Source of the DNA: Vreelandella nanhaiensis
GTDB taxonomy: Bacteria > Pseudomonadota > Gammaproteobacteria > Pseudomonadales > Halomonadaceae
DNA length: 64,000 nt
Assembly: GCF_003990185.1 (NCBI RefSeq)
Contig: NZ_RZHF01000004.1
Location: 124,001-188,000 of the forward strand
Direction of reading: 5' to 3'
The position numbers were made by a program, and so were the translations under genes. Shown here in pieces: positions 52,330 through 61,272 of this stretch; the stretch's first letter is position 1; every line of letters begins with the position of its first letter. A model generated the notes under the pieces. That model had not been told where the DNA came from, did not search any database, and saw nothing but the letters and a program-made list of their open reading frames with translations.

Positions 52330-52815
52330 ATGCGTAAGTCAATGCTAACTACCGCGATCACTACGGCACTGCTAGGCAGCCTGGCATTTGGCGTACAGGC
52401 TTCAGAGCAAGAGCCACAGGGCATGTATTCTGCTGAAGATATTCTTGATGCAGAGGTTTACTTTGCCAATGGCTCTGGCGACGAGATTGGTGAAGTCGAT
52501 AATATTTTGTTTGATGAAGAGATGCGCATTAATGCATTGGTTATCGAAAGCGGCTCTGTACTAGGCTTGGGCGGTCGTGAGATCGTAGTGGGTACTGATT
52601 ACTTCTCGCTTGAAACACATACAGAAGATGATGGTGAGACTGAGCATCGGATTATTTTGAATGCGACGCATGAAGAGGTCGAAGCCTTCCCCGCCTATAA
52701 TCGCGACTGGTGGGAACAAACCAAAGCCAATGCACGTGATGCTTGGGAAACCACGCGTGATGGTGCACAAAGCGCATGGCAGTCAACGCGTGAAGCCGTA
52801 TCAGATAACGAGTAA
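52330..52815 (+). CDS. Exported PRC-barrel domain protein
   Basis: A 161-residue secreted protein with a signal peptide (MLTTAITTALLGSLAFGVQASEQ). A PRC-barrel-like domain (YSAEDILDAEVYFANGSGDEIGEVDNILFDEEMRINALVIE) is followed by a helical Trp/Ala-rich tail with repeats (WEQTKANARDAWETTRDGAQSAW). Such proteins are common beside CsbD genes and respond to stress, but no reaction is known. GGGAG precedes the ATG. A perfect terminator follows. Confidence 0.82.
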   Translation: MRKSMLTTAITTALLGSLAFGVQASEQEPQGMYSAEDILDAEVYFANGSGDEIGEVDNILFDEEMRINALVIESGSVLGLGGREIVVGTDYFSLETHTEDDGETEHRIILNATHEEVEAFPAYNRDWWEQTKANARDAWETTRDGAQSAWQSTREAVSDNE

Positions 52816-52884
52816 CCCTTTTATAGTCGCTATATGATAGTGGCTATTTTAAAGTTACCGACTGGTCAGCTTAACAGCTAAAAC

Positions 52885-52913
52885 AAACAGGCCGCCCACC
52901 GGGCGGCCTGTTT
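52885..52913. terminator. Terminator between the PRC-barrel gene and yqjG
   Basis: Perfect 13-bp stem AAACAGGCCGCCC/GGGCGGCCTGTTT with an ACC loop. The plus side continues TAATTGTT. It sits between convergent genes and may act on both. Confidence 0.85.
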
Positions 52914-52936
52914 AATTGTTGGCTTTCTATAAAGCC

Positions 52937-53929
52937 TTATTTCTTGCGTATACCCTGCCCCGGCAAGCGCTCCCGGTCGTGGGGGCGCTCGAAATCAAGC
53001 AGCGGCCCGGCAGGCACGATACGTGTCGGATTGATGTTGTCATGGCTATAATAGTAGTGGCGTTTTATATGATCCATATCGACCGTTTCAGCAATGCCCG
53101 GCCATTGGTAAATTTCACGCACGTAGTTGGCCAAATTGGGAAAGTCTTCAATACGCTTGAAGTTGCATTTGAAGTGGCCGTAATAAACGGCATCAAACCG
53201 GATTAGGGTGGTAAACAGGCGAATATCCGCTTCCGTTAGCCATTCTCCCGCCAGATAGCGCTGGGTAGCCAGACGTTTTTCGACACGCTCAAGCGCTTCA
53301 AAAAGTGCTTTTACATGTTTTTCATAAACTCTCTGCTCGGTGGCAAAGCCTGTCTTGTACACCCCATTGTTAATATGGTCATAGATATCAGCGTTGATGT
53401 TATCTATGACGTCGCGCAGATCATCCGGGTAGAGGTCCAACACGTTGCCCGTCAACTCGTCAAAGGCGCAATTAAGGATGCGCATTAAATCAGCCGACTC
53501 GTTATTAACAATCGCGCTGCGTTTTCTGTCCCACAGCACCGGTACGGTTACACGGCCAGTATAGGCGGGGTCCGTCATGGTATAGAGCTGGTAGTGATAG
53601 TCCACGCCGTTGAGCGTGTCACCGCTTGAACCTTCATCTCTTTGGTAAGTCCAGCCCTTATCGAGCATCAGTGGGCTTGTATAGGAAACATTGATCAGTG
53701 AATCAAGACCCTTGAGCTTGCGCATGATCAATACACGATGCGCCCAGGGACAAGCTAGCGAGACATAAAGGTGATAGCGATTTTTTTCTGCCGGATAGCA
53801 CGTGCCATCGGTTTCGGGCTGGCTGCCTACCCAGTCGCGTAGCTGGGCCGATTCACGGATAAATTCACCTCCGCTTTTTTTCGTGTCATACCACTGATCA
53901 TGCCATTCGCCATTAACGAGCAGGCCCAT
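52937..53929 (-). CDS. yqjG: Glutathionyl-hydroquinone reductase (YqjG/Xi-class GST)
   Basis: Reduces glutathionyl-hydroquinones to free hydroquinones. The 330-residue protein has catalytic Cys60 in YVSLACPWAHR, ESADLMRILN (glutathione contact) and the GST C-terminal helical domain (YLAGEWLTEADIRLFTTLIRFDAVY). AGGAG lies just before the ATG. A LysR regulator lies upstream on the same strand, about 100 bases away, and may control it. Confidence 0.93.
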   Translation of the reverse strand: MGLLVNGEWHDQWYDTKKSGGEFIRESAQLRDWVGSQPETDGTCYPAEKNRYHLYVSLACPWAHRVLIMRKLKGLDSLINVSYTSPLMLDKGWTYQRDEGSSGDTLNGVDYHYQLYTMTDPAYTGRVTVPVLWDRKRSAIVNNESADLMRILNCAFDELTGNVLDLYPDDLRDVIDNINADIYDHINNGVYKTGFATEQRVYEKHVKALFEALERVEKRLATQRYLAGEWLTEADIRLFTTLIRFDAVYYGHFKCNFKRIEDFPNLANYVREIYQWPGIAETVDMDHIKRHYYYSHDNINPTRIVPAGPLLDFERPHDRERLPGQGIRKK

Positions 53930-54026
53930 AGGTCATCTCCTGAAAGGGTGATCATCAGGCTATTTGCCCAACTGACCCTAGCATAGCCCTCTGATGCAAA
54001 GGCTCAAGCGGATGTTTTACTGTGTT

Positions 54027-54938
54027 TCATTCGAGAGAATCGAAGCTTTCCAGGCACTGCTCTTCAACCGCCTGCTTTAGCGCTGCAGCCATGGCATGGG
54101 CAGCTGGCCCTGCTCGGTCACGATCCCGGAAGATCATTTGGATAGGCACCACGCGAACGCAGCCTGCTGCCAGCGGAAGCGGCTTGAGCCGTCCCTGGCA
54201 AATGTCATCTGCAATACGCGTTTCCGGCATCCAGGCAAATCCTAGGCCTCGCTTCAACATGTCCAGCGAGGTATTCAAGTGGCCTACGGTCCAGCGCTGC
54301 TCGGCTTTAAGCCAACCGGCGTTAGTGGATTGGCGCAGTGCCGAGTCACGCACGACCAGCTGCCGATATTGCGCCAGGTCGCGAAGATCAAGAACCCGCC
54401 CCAACTGATGCAGCGGATGATCAGGGTGCGCCACTGCGACAAAACGAACGCTCACCAGCGGCTCGCCTAGAAAGCCCTGCGCTTCGATGCCTGATATCAC
54501 TAAATCCGCGCGTCCATCATAGAGCATTTCGATCCCGCCATTGAGTACGCTTTCATGCAGCTGCACACGCACCTGCGGGTAGGTTTCTGAAAAGCGCTCA
54601 AGTGCCTTGGCTTGGGCTGACGCTGGAAACACCTGATCAATCGCCAGCACTATCTCAGCCTCAAGGCCCGATGCCAGGCGTGAAGCAACGTCTTCCAGCG
54701 ACGCTGCACTCTCGATCAGTTGACGCGCACGGCGAAGCAGTAATTCGCCTGCCTCGGTCAGGCGTACCTGACGACCAATGGGTTCAAGTACCTGCACACC
54801 TAGCTGCTCTTCCAGCTTGTGAACGGCATGATTTAAGGTAGAAGGACTTTTGTGGACAACTTCCGCCGCGCGCGCAAACCCTCCATGATCCACGACCGCC
54901 GCCAGCATTTGCCATTGTGAAAGTGTTACCCGAGACAT
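54027..54938 (-). CDS. LysR-family transcriptional regulator
   Basis: The 303-residue protein has an N-terminal winged helix-turn-helix (LSQWQMLAAVVDHGGFARAAEVVHKSPSTLNHAVHKLEEQLGVQVLE) and a periplasmic-binding-like effector domain. The inducer is unknown. It reads toward the glutathionyl-hydroquinone reductase gene but is separated by about 100 bases, so a link is only contextual. Confidence 0.92.
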   Translation of the reverse strand: MSRVTLSQWQMLAAVVDHGGFARAAEVVHKSPSTLNHAVHKLEEQLGVQVLEPIGRQVRLTEAGELLLRRARQLIESAASLEDVASRLASGLEAEIVLAIDQVFPASAQAKALERFSETYPQVRVQLHESVLNGGIEMLYDGRADLVISGIEAQGFLGEPLVSVRFVAVAHPDHPLHQLGRVLDLRDLAQYRQLVVRDSALRQSTNAGWLKAEQRWTVGHLNTSLDMLKRGLGFAWMPETRIADDICQGRLKPLPLAAGCVRVVPIQMIFRDRDRAGPAAHAMAAALKQAVEEQCLESFDSLE

Positions 54939-55650
54939 TTCGATTTCCTCAACGCTTCACAGCGAAATAATCCGCCTGATCTTCGAAAAATACCGCTAGG
55001 ATGCCAGCAATTCACCGCGAATATTGTATTTTCACTCTACATTTCGCTTATAGGCCAAGAACGTGCCAATTCCCTGCTGCAGCTAACCTCTATTTGAGGT
55101 AACACTTTTGGGTTCATTGTTCTTATTGAGCCGAAAATTAGCCCTCAAGCTCCCAATTAACTTTTTGTTACAAAAAAAACTGGCGATAAGAAGCTCAGCT
55201 TAAGCATGAGGGACTCTTATTCTACTCAAGTTATTCTCTCTATCGCAGTCGGGCATAACTTAACTAATATATAAATTATTTAAATGACTGTTTTTACTAA
55301 CAATAAAAGTAAGCCTTTTGAATTAAACCTGCTTGCAGCTTAATCGTTCTTTATAAAACTTTCACATAGAGACCATGTTGTCTATGGTTAGGTTAACAAA
55401 GAGAACGCTAGTAGCATTGATGACTGTGAAAAGCAGCCTACATTAGGTAACATTTTTTTACCTAAATGCTTACTTTTGTTAGCAATAAGCATGCATAAGC
55501 AGGCAATGTTCTAATTATATTTAACTTCCTGTCAGAGGCATGCAGATTGTATGGATATACAGTCTATTAACCCCTTCCTTCATGGGGTAAGGTTCCCGGG
55601 CTTGCTTCCATACTACTTTTTTGATCACGAACTCGGCGGCCTATTTACCC
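54939..55650. other. AT-rich intergenic region before the M23 peptidase
   Basis: Over 700 bases, clearly richer in A+T than the neighbours, with no open frame I can support. It has a perfect TTAGGTAA/TTACCTAA hairpin (55443-55465) around CATTTTT, then GCTTA/TAAGC around 55468-55490. It may hold a small RNA or the promoter of the peptidase, but I cannot name one. Confidence 0.4.
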
Positions 55651-57306
55651 ATGTTGCGAATCCTACATTCGCTGCCCCGCACGCATAAATTGTTACTGTT
55701 ACCCGTGGCCACAATGGTCACTGTGTTGGGCGCACAAAAATTAATTACAACGTATCAAGATCTGAACCAACCCCATACTCCAATTGAAAGCGTGTTAGTA
55801 CCGCTTCCAAGTGACTCGGCTCCCGGCATTCCATCGCTTCACCAAGAGCGAACGTCGGTCGCTGATGCAATCAACCGTGCCTCCCGCGCGATTGACGCCA
55901 CCCGCGAACATATCCCGCTTAGCGATTTAGCAGTCAAGGAGGTTATTGACCTTGACGTTATCTCCAGCGCTGAAGCCTCTATCGCCGATACGACCCCGCC
56001 AGGTACCGCGCTTGATCATGGCGCGCTGCATATGGCCATTGTTGTCGGTACGCTGGCAAGCGGCATGCTCGATATCGATTCTACTTCTTCAGTCGAAATC
56101 GCCAATGCCACTTCTTATGAAGACTACGGAATCGACCTATTCGACGACGTCTCGTTTCTTGAACTTGAGCTCGCTGCTGAAGAGCCGTTTGTACCGGAAT
56201 GGAAAACACATATTGTTGAATCCGGTGAGACCTTTGCGGTGCTGGCGCAAAATGAGCTGGGTCTAGGCTACAGCGAGGCATTGGCATTGCTTGATGATTT
56301 GCCAGAACCGCGGATGCTGACCAACTGGCAGGCAGGCCATAGCTTTGACTACCAGCTGGATGAAAATGGCCGCCTGATGTCGCTTCGCATGATGAAAAAC
56401 ACGCGTGATGGGGTATTGGTCGAAAGCGAAGACAACCAGTTTGCCGTTACCGCCATCGAGCGACAGGGTGAACCGGTTCAGCGCCTTTATGCAGGTAGCG
56501 TTAGCGGTAGTTTTGCCCGCTCCGCTCAAGCCACCGGCTTAAGCAGCAGCTCTGTAACTGAGCTGACCAAACTGCTCGAGAAAAAGCTGGATTTTCGACG
56601 TGATAGCCGCCGGGGTGATCAATTCCAGGTGCTGGTCGAGTCCGATATGATCGAAGGTGAAACGCTCGACTCACGCGTGCTGGCGGTCAAGTACAATGGC
56701 GAACGCATGGATCTTACCGTGGTGCGTAACGCTACAGACGACAATTTCTACACGCCCGACGGCAACAGCCTCGACCCGTCCTTTGCGCGCTACCCATTTG
56801 AGGGCAGCTACCGCTTGAGCTCGAACTTCAACCCTCAGCGCAAGCATCCGGTAACCGGCCGTATCAGCCCGCATAACGGTACAGATTTTGCCATGCCAAT
56901 TGGCACCCCAGTGATTGCTCCGGCCAACGGCCGCGTCGAGCGGGTAGCCAACCACCCTGCCGCCGGACGCTACATCGTGGTACGCCATGATAACGGCTAC
57001 CGTACACGCTACCTGCATCTTTCTCAGCCTTTGGTCAGCCAGGGCGATCGGGTAACCATGGGTGAGCGTATTGCGCTTTCAGGCAATACCGGGCGCAGCA
57101 CTGGTCCTCATTTGCATTACGAAGTCATCGTTAATAACTCGCCGGTGAATGCCATGACGGTCGATCTGCCGGAAAACATGGGGCTAAGCGGCGATACGTT
57201 GATTGCTTTCCAGCGTCAGGCCGAACCCATGCTGGCCGCGCTGGATAGCGGCGAGACAGGTACCATCAGCGTTGCAGGCTATCAGCCGGAGAGTGACGCC
57301 GAATAA
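55651..57306 (+). CDS. OapA/LysM/M23 murein endopeptidase (MepM-like)
   Basis: Envelope DD-endopeptidase that opens peptidoglycan cross-links during growth. The 551-residue protein has an N-terminal anchor/signal helix (KLLLLPVATMVTVLGA), an OapA/LysM-like domain (HIVESGETFAVLAQNELGLGYSEALAL) and a catalytic M23 domain with HNGTDFAMPIGTPV (His/Asp zinc ligands) and GPHLHYEV (HxH). It resembles MepM/YebA. ATG 55651 (MLRILHSLP) gives a normal N-terminus; a TTG ten codons earlier is possible. Convergent with the L,D-transpeptidase gene. Confidence 0.93.
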   Translation: MLRILHSLPRTHKLLLLPVATMVTVLGAQKLITTYQDLNQPHTPIESVLVPLPSDSAPGIPSLHQERTSVADAINRASRAIDATREHIPLSDLAVKEVIDLDVISSAEASIADTTPPGTALDHGALHMAIVVGTLASGMLDIDSTSSVEIANATSYEDYGIDLFDDVSFLELELAAEEPFVPEWKTHIVESGETFAVLAQNELGLGYSEALALLDDLPEPRMLTNWQAGHSFDYQLDENGRLMSLRMMKNTRDGVLVESEDNQFAVTAIERQGEPVQRLYAGSVSGSFARSAQATGLSSSSVTELTKLLEKKLDFRRDSRRGDQFQVLVESDMIEGETLDSRVLAVKYNGERMDLTVVRNATDDNFYTPDGNSLDPSFARYPFEGSYRLSSNFNPQRKHPVTGRISPHNGTDFAMPIGTPVIAPANGRVERVANHPAAGRYIVVRHDNGYRTRYLHLSQPLVSQGDRVTMGERIALSGNTGRSTGPHLHYEVIVNNSPVNAMTVDLPENMGLSGDTLIAFQRQAEPMLAALDSGETGTISVAGYQPESDAE

Positions 57307-57329
57307 CCGCCCTCGCCCTCGCCTCCTAA

Positions 57330-57364
57330 AACAGTAACGCCGCCCAATGGGCGGCGTTACTGTT
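57330..57364. terminator. Bidirectional terminator between murein genes
   Basis: Perfect 16-bp stem AACAGTAACGCCGCCC with its complement around AAT, between the convergent M23 peptidase and L,D-transpeptidase genes. The plus side ends in TGTTTGC; there is no long T run. Confidence 0.8.
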
Positions 57365-57405
57365 TGCAGGGCGATAATTTCAAACTGCAGGCTGCTGGCC
57401 AGACG

Positions 57406-59046
57406 CTACACCGAGCGTTGCAGGGCGGCGAGCAGTGTAGCGTCGCGGCGATAGATATCTGAACGAAATTCGACTTCGCCCTCAGCATTTGGCCAGGCAG
57501 TCAAATAGTGCAGTGCCACCGGGATGCGCTGCGGCAGGTTCACGTTGCGGTCACTGCCTCCACTATTTAGCAGCGTACTGAGCTGATAGCGGCTGCCGCT
57601 ATCCTGAAGCAGCATCTCAGCGAATTCTCGCACGCCCTCCACGCGTATGCAGCCAGAACTCAAGGCCCGCTGGTTACGCTGAAAAAGCCCTTGGGCCGGC
57701 GTATCGTGCAGGTAAATCATGTCATCGTTGGGGAAGCGCACCACGATTCTACCCAGCGGATTACCGCTCCCCGCTTCCTGGCGCAGCATAACGCCTCCAG
57801 GGCGTTGCCAATCCACCTCGGCGGGGTCTAGCTGTGCGCCGGCCATATTGATTACCTGCATATTGTGCTGAGCCAGATAGTCGGCGTTCTGACGTACACG
57901 AGGCAGAACATCCTCACGCATGATGGTAGGCGGAATCGTCCAACTGGGATTAATCGTCAGATGGCTAATAGACGAATGAATGATGGGCGTTTCGCGGCGC
58001 GGCGATCCAACCACTACCCGGGCATTCCACTGCTGTCCACTCGGGCGGATATAGTGCAACTGGAAGCCAGCAATATCGACCCAGACACGCGGCTCACTAG
58101 CTTGCATGGGGCCTATCCAGCGGGCGCGTTCCAGATTAACCCGCAACTGATCGACCCGGGAGGTGACAGGAGCATTAAGTGCTAGACGCGTCTGCTCGCC
58201 GACAACGCCGTCTTCCTTAAGCTGATGGCGTCGTTGAAAACGCTTTACCGCCGCTTCAAGCTCAGCGTCAAAGGCACGCTTATCACCCCCTGCCACCTGT
58301 ACGCCAATCATCGGATAGGCACTGCTATCCGCCGAGAGCAGGCCGGTTTCGCCCCACAGTGTCAGGCGTTGGCGCAGTGTGGTTACGTCATCGTCGACAT
58401 CACCCAGGCGCAGCGACTCCTCTCTCGAGCCAAGATAAGGCGCACTGCCCAACATGGCGATCTGGCGATACTGGCTTAACGCTTCACGCAGCTGCTGATA
58501 CTCGCTGGAGGCTGGCCGCGCCAGGTTAAAAGCACGTTCCAGGTCCTGGTCATCAACCGCGTGTGTGACTCTCAAGAGCGAGTAGCGCCGTTCAGGACGC
58601 GTGACGTCCCAGCTGGGTTCAACGTCTCGCGGGTTGACCTTGCCACGCTCCAGGTGGTCAAGCGCCAGTAGCAACGCGCGGGTTGCCTGGATATCGAAGG
58701 CAGCCTGGACAGACTCCCCGGCATTCTGGCTACTCTTAAAGGCCCCCATCAACATGTCAGCACGGTAATCTGCCGGGTTTAAACCATCATCTTCAAGCGC
58801 ATTAAGCGCAGCAACCAATGCCTGAACTGCCGATTCACTCTGCCAGGCCAACTTTTCGTTACGCAGTTGATAAAATTCTTCCACCGGCAATTGCCCCTGA
58901 CTGTCGGCTTGGCCCTGCAGAGTAAGTGCTTGTTGAAGCGGCTCATTAGCTGCGTACGCCAGCACTGCGCCGAAGGGGATTTGGGACATCGCCAGACCTA
59001 GAGCGGCCCCTATCGCCCATTGTCTTAGTGTCTGCATCTCGTTCAT
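57406..59046 (-). CDS. L,D-transpeptidase YcbB-like (LdtD family)
   Basis: Makes 3-3 cross-links in peptidoglycan. The 546-residue exported protein has a signal peptide (AIGAALGLAMSQIPFGAVLAYA), a scaffold/insert region, a peptidoglycan-binding domain (LRQRLTLWGETG ... AVKRFQRRHQLKEDGVVGEQTRLAL) and a YkuD catalytic domain with His in YLHDTPAQGLF and Cys in ALSSGCIRVEGV. This domain order matches LdtD/YcbB. Divergent from a second L,D-transpeptidase gene. Confidence 0.93.
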   Translation of the reverse strand: MNEMQTLRQWAIGAALGLAMSQIPFGAVLAYAANEPLQQALTLQGQADSQGQLPVEEFYQLRNEKLAWQSESAVQALVAALNALEDDGLNPADYRADMLMGAFKSSQNAGESVQAAFDIQATRALLLALDHLERGKVNPRDVEPSWDVTRPERRYSLLRVTHAVDDQDLERAFNLARPASSEYQQLREALSQYRQIAMLGSAPYLGSREESLRLGDVDDDVTTLRQRLTLWGETGLLSADSSAYPMIGVQVAGGDKRAFDAELEAAVKRFQRRHQLKEDGVVGEQTRLALNAPVTSRVDQLRVNLERARWIGPMQASEPRVWVDIAGFQLHYIRPSGQQWNARVVVGSPRRETPIIHSSISHLTINPSWTIPPTIMREDVLPRVRQNADYLAQHNMQVINMAGAQLDPAEVDWQRPGGVMLRQEAGSGNPLGRIVVRFPNDDMIYLHDTPAQGLFQRNQRALSSGCIRVEGVREFAEMLLQDSGSRYQLSTLLNSGGSDRNVNLPQRIPVALHYLTAWPNAEGEVEFRSDIYRRDATLLAALQRSV

Positions 59047-59151
59047 CGCCCTCTCCTTGCGTTACTATGAGTTCCCATTTGCAGCATGATTACTTCTATC
59101 ATAGCCGTTTACTTATTTTCGTCGTCAATATCGTCGGCAGGATTGCTCTGT

Positions 59152-59877
59152 ATGGTAACCCGTTTGCGCCCTTTTTCCGTGTTGTGCTGTGTGCCGTTAG
59201 CGTTACTTAGCCTTCCCCTTCAAGCGAGTAGTTTTTTTTCAAGCGTTGCTGCCGCCTCGCCCCCTGGTGTTTCACCGCTCCAGCATCAGCTTCTTCAACT
59301 AGCTCCTAGCGCTACCCCTGAAGCCCTGCGCCTTGCAGCTCAAGCACTTAGCTGTGCGGACCCGAATGCCGAGCGACTAGCCGTTATCGACTACTCGCTA
59401 CCGTCAACCGAACCCCGCCTGTGGGTATTTGATTTGCATGAACATAAACTGCTGTTTGAAGAGCTGGTGTCTCACGGCCAGGGGTCTGGCGACGCTTACG
59501 CCGAGGCCTTTTCCAATACCCCTGAGAGCTACCAATCAAGCCTTGGGCTATTTCGCACCATGAACAGCTACTATGGACGCAACGGCTATTCATTAAGGCT
59601 CAACGGGCTTGAACCCGAGGTCAACGATCTGGCCTATGAGCGTGCGATTGTGATTCATGGTGCCGACTATGTAAGCGATGACTTTATTGCCCAAACCGGA
59701 CGCCTGGGCCGTAGCCATGGCTGCCCGGCGGTACGCCAGGATATTACTTACCCGTTGATCGATAGCTTACGCGAAGATCAGTATGTATTTGCTTATTACC
59801 CTGATCAGGAGTGGATTGCCACTTCAAGCTTCTTACACTGCACGCAATCCCATACCACTCATTTGGCACAGCGCTAG
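59152..59877 (+). CDS. Murein L,D-transpeptidase catalytic-domain protein (YkuD_2 type)
   Basis: Exported protein of 241 residues with the YkuD_2 catalytic pattern: AIVIHGADYVS and GRLGRSHGCPAVR (His and Cys). The fold differs from the neighbouring YcbB-type enzyme and lacks a peptidoglycan-binding domain. I choose the ATG beginning MVTRLRPFSVLCC, because a signal peptide follows (VPLALLSLPLQASS); an ATG 22 codons earlier is possible. It may be a transpeptidase or a carboxypeptidase of murein. Confidence 0.82.
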   Translation: MVTRLRPFSVLCCVPLALLSLPLQASSFFSSVAAASPPGVSPLQHQLLQLAPSATPEALRLAAQALSCADPNAERLAVIDYSLPSTEPRLWVFDLHEHKLLFEELVSHGQGSGDAYAEAFSNTPESYQSSLGLFRTMNSYYGRNGYSLRLNGLEPEVNDLAYERAIVIHGADYVSDDFIAQTGRLGRSHGCPAVRQDITYPLIDSLREDQYVFAYYPDQEWIATSSFLHCTQSHTTHLAQR

Positions 59878-59950
59878 ACAGCTTCTTCTGGCACGCCTGC
59901 GTTCTTATGCCATGCTAAAGAGCATTAAACTCACGAACGCATGAGGCCCT

Positions 59951-60970
59951 ATGACGCAAGTCAAGAAGCTGGATCTCGCTTTACAAGGCGGTGGCGCGCA
60001 CGGTGCTTATTCCTGGGGCGTGATTGATCGCCTGCTGGAAGATGAACGTATCGAGATAGAAGGCATCAGCGGCACCAGTGCCGGCGCCATGAACGGCGTG
60101 GTGATGGCGGATGCCTTAACCCGGGGCGACAAGCCCCTCGCCCGGCAGGCCTTGAAGGATTTTTGGCAAGCCGTCAGCCGCGCCGGCATGGCAAGCCCCA
60201 TAAGACGCTCCCCCATGGATGTCTGGACCGGCAACTGGAGTCTTGACCGCTCCCCAGGCTATCTCGCCATGGATATCATGACTCGCCTGGTATCGCCCTA
60301 TCAGTTCAACCCGCTTAACATCAATCCACTGCGTGAGATCGTAGCCGAATACATCGATTTTGAGCGAGTACGCCAGTGCAAGCAGCTCAAACTGTTTGTG
60401 ACAGCGACCAACGTGCGCTCAGGTAAGCAGCGCGTCTTTCGCCGTGAAGAGATGAGTCTGGATGCCATCATGGCCTCAGCCTGCCTGCCGCACGTCTTTC
60501 AAGCGGTTGAAATTGACGGCGAGGCCTATTGGGACGGCGGCTATATGGGTAATCCGGCGTTATTTCCTCTGATGGAAGAGTGCAGCTCGCGAGATATTCT
60601 GCTGGTGCAGATCAATCCCATCAGCCGCGAAACAGTTCCCACCTCGGCCGCGGCCATCATGAACAGGCTAAACGAGATTACCTTCAACTCTGCCTTGATC
60701 AAAGAGATCCGCATGATCGCGCTGCTTCAACATGCACTGGAAGAACAAGGCATCGAAAACTGCTACCAGCAGGCGCTGTTTCATCGCATCAGTGGTGAAC
60801 AGGCGCTGGAGGGGCTTTCGGTATCCAGCAAGCTCAATTCAGAGTGGGCGTTTCTTTCCCACCTTTTCGAACAAGGGCGAGCCGCCGCCGAGCGCTGGCT
60901 GGAGGAAAACTTTGCCGCCATTGGCCAGCATTCGACCCTGGATGTTGACTCGGTTTATCTGCACGAATAG
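59951..60970 (+). CDS. Patatin-like phospholipase
   Basis: Serine hydrolase that cleaves acyl chains from lipids. The 339-residue protein has LALQGGGAHGAYSWGVIDRL (oxyanion loop), GISGTSAGAMNG (catalytic Ser43) and YWDGGYMGNPALFPL (catalytic Asp). No signal peptide or membrane helix, so cytoplasmic, like RssA-type proteins. A C-terminal helical extension (about residues 240-339) is of unknown role. Followed by a region with an inverted repeat TGTGAGGC (60981) / GCCTCACA (61020). Confidence 0.9.
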   Translation: MTQVKKLDLALQGGGAHGAYSWGVIDRLLEDERIEIEGISGTSAGAMNGVVMADALTRGDKPLARQALKDFWQAVSRAGMASPIRRSPMDVWTGNWSLDRSPGYLAMDIMTRLVSPYQFNPLNINPLREIVAEYIDFERVRQCKQLKLFVTATNVRSGKQRVFRREEMSLDAIMASACLPHVFQAVEIDGEAYWDGGYMGNPALFPLMEECSSRDILLVQINPISRETVPTSAAAIMNRLNEITFNSALIKEIRMIALLQHALEEQGIENCYQQALFHRISGEQALEGLSVSSKLNSEWAFLSHLFEQGRAAAERWLEENFAAIGQHSTLDVDSVYLHE

Positions 60971-61095
60971 ATAGCACTAATGTGAGGCATGCAGTCCACG
61001 GTATGCCCATCAATAGCGCGCCTCACAACAGCACAATGGTTTTTCGCCCCTCTAAAAATACATAACCAGCTGATAAAAATACCAAAAATTTCCTT

Positions 61096-61111
61096 TGGCG
61101 AACTAATTGCT
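61096..61111 (+). promoter_or_regulatory. Sigma-54 promoter upstream of narK
   Basis: TGGCGAACTAATTGCT keeps the invariant GG-N10-GC and matches TGGC-N7-TTGCW of the -24/-12 class. Transcription would start near 61122, giving a leader of about 150 bases. A half site resembling NtrC (GCACAATGGT) is at 61031. Nitrogen control is inferred. Confidence 0.65.
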
Positions 61112-61141
61112 TCACTAGGCTTTGTGGTGGTAGGCGTAGAC

Positions 61142-61240
61142 CAGGCCCAACCGGGTACGAGTGCGTCGAGCCTGACCTTCAACGACGAAGGCTTGTTCTC
61201 GTAAAACACGTGACGCGATATAGCGATTCGGCGTTACGTG
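61142..61240 (+). promoter_or_regulatory. Nitrate-responsive leader with ANTAR-type hairpin upstream of narK
   Basis: CAGGC (61142)/GCCTG (61170) closes one arm. Right after it, CCTTC-AACGAC-GAAGG (61176-61191) is a hairpin whose six-base loop has A at position 1 and G at position 4, the ANTAR recognition rule. A 10-bp stem CACGTGACGC/GCGTTACGTG (61207-61240) follows, without a T run. The first hexaloop expected for ANTAR targets is not clear here. The NIT-ANTAR regulator gene lies one gene downstream. Confidence 0.5.
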
Positions 61241-61272
61241 ATGCTCAACTGGTGATCCTGAGAGGCCATTCC

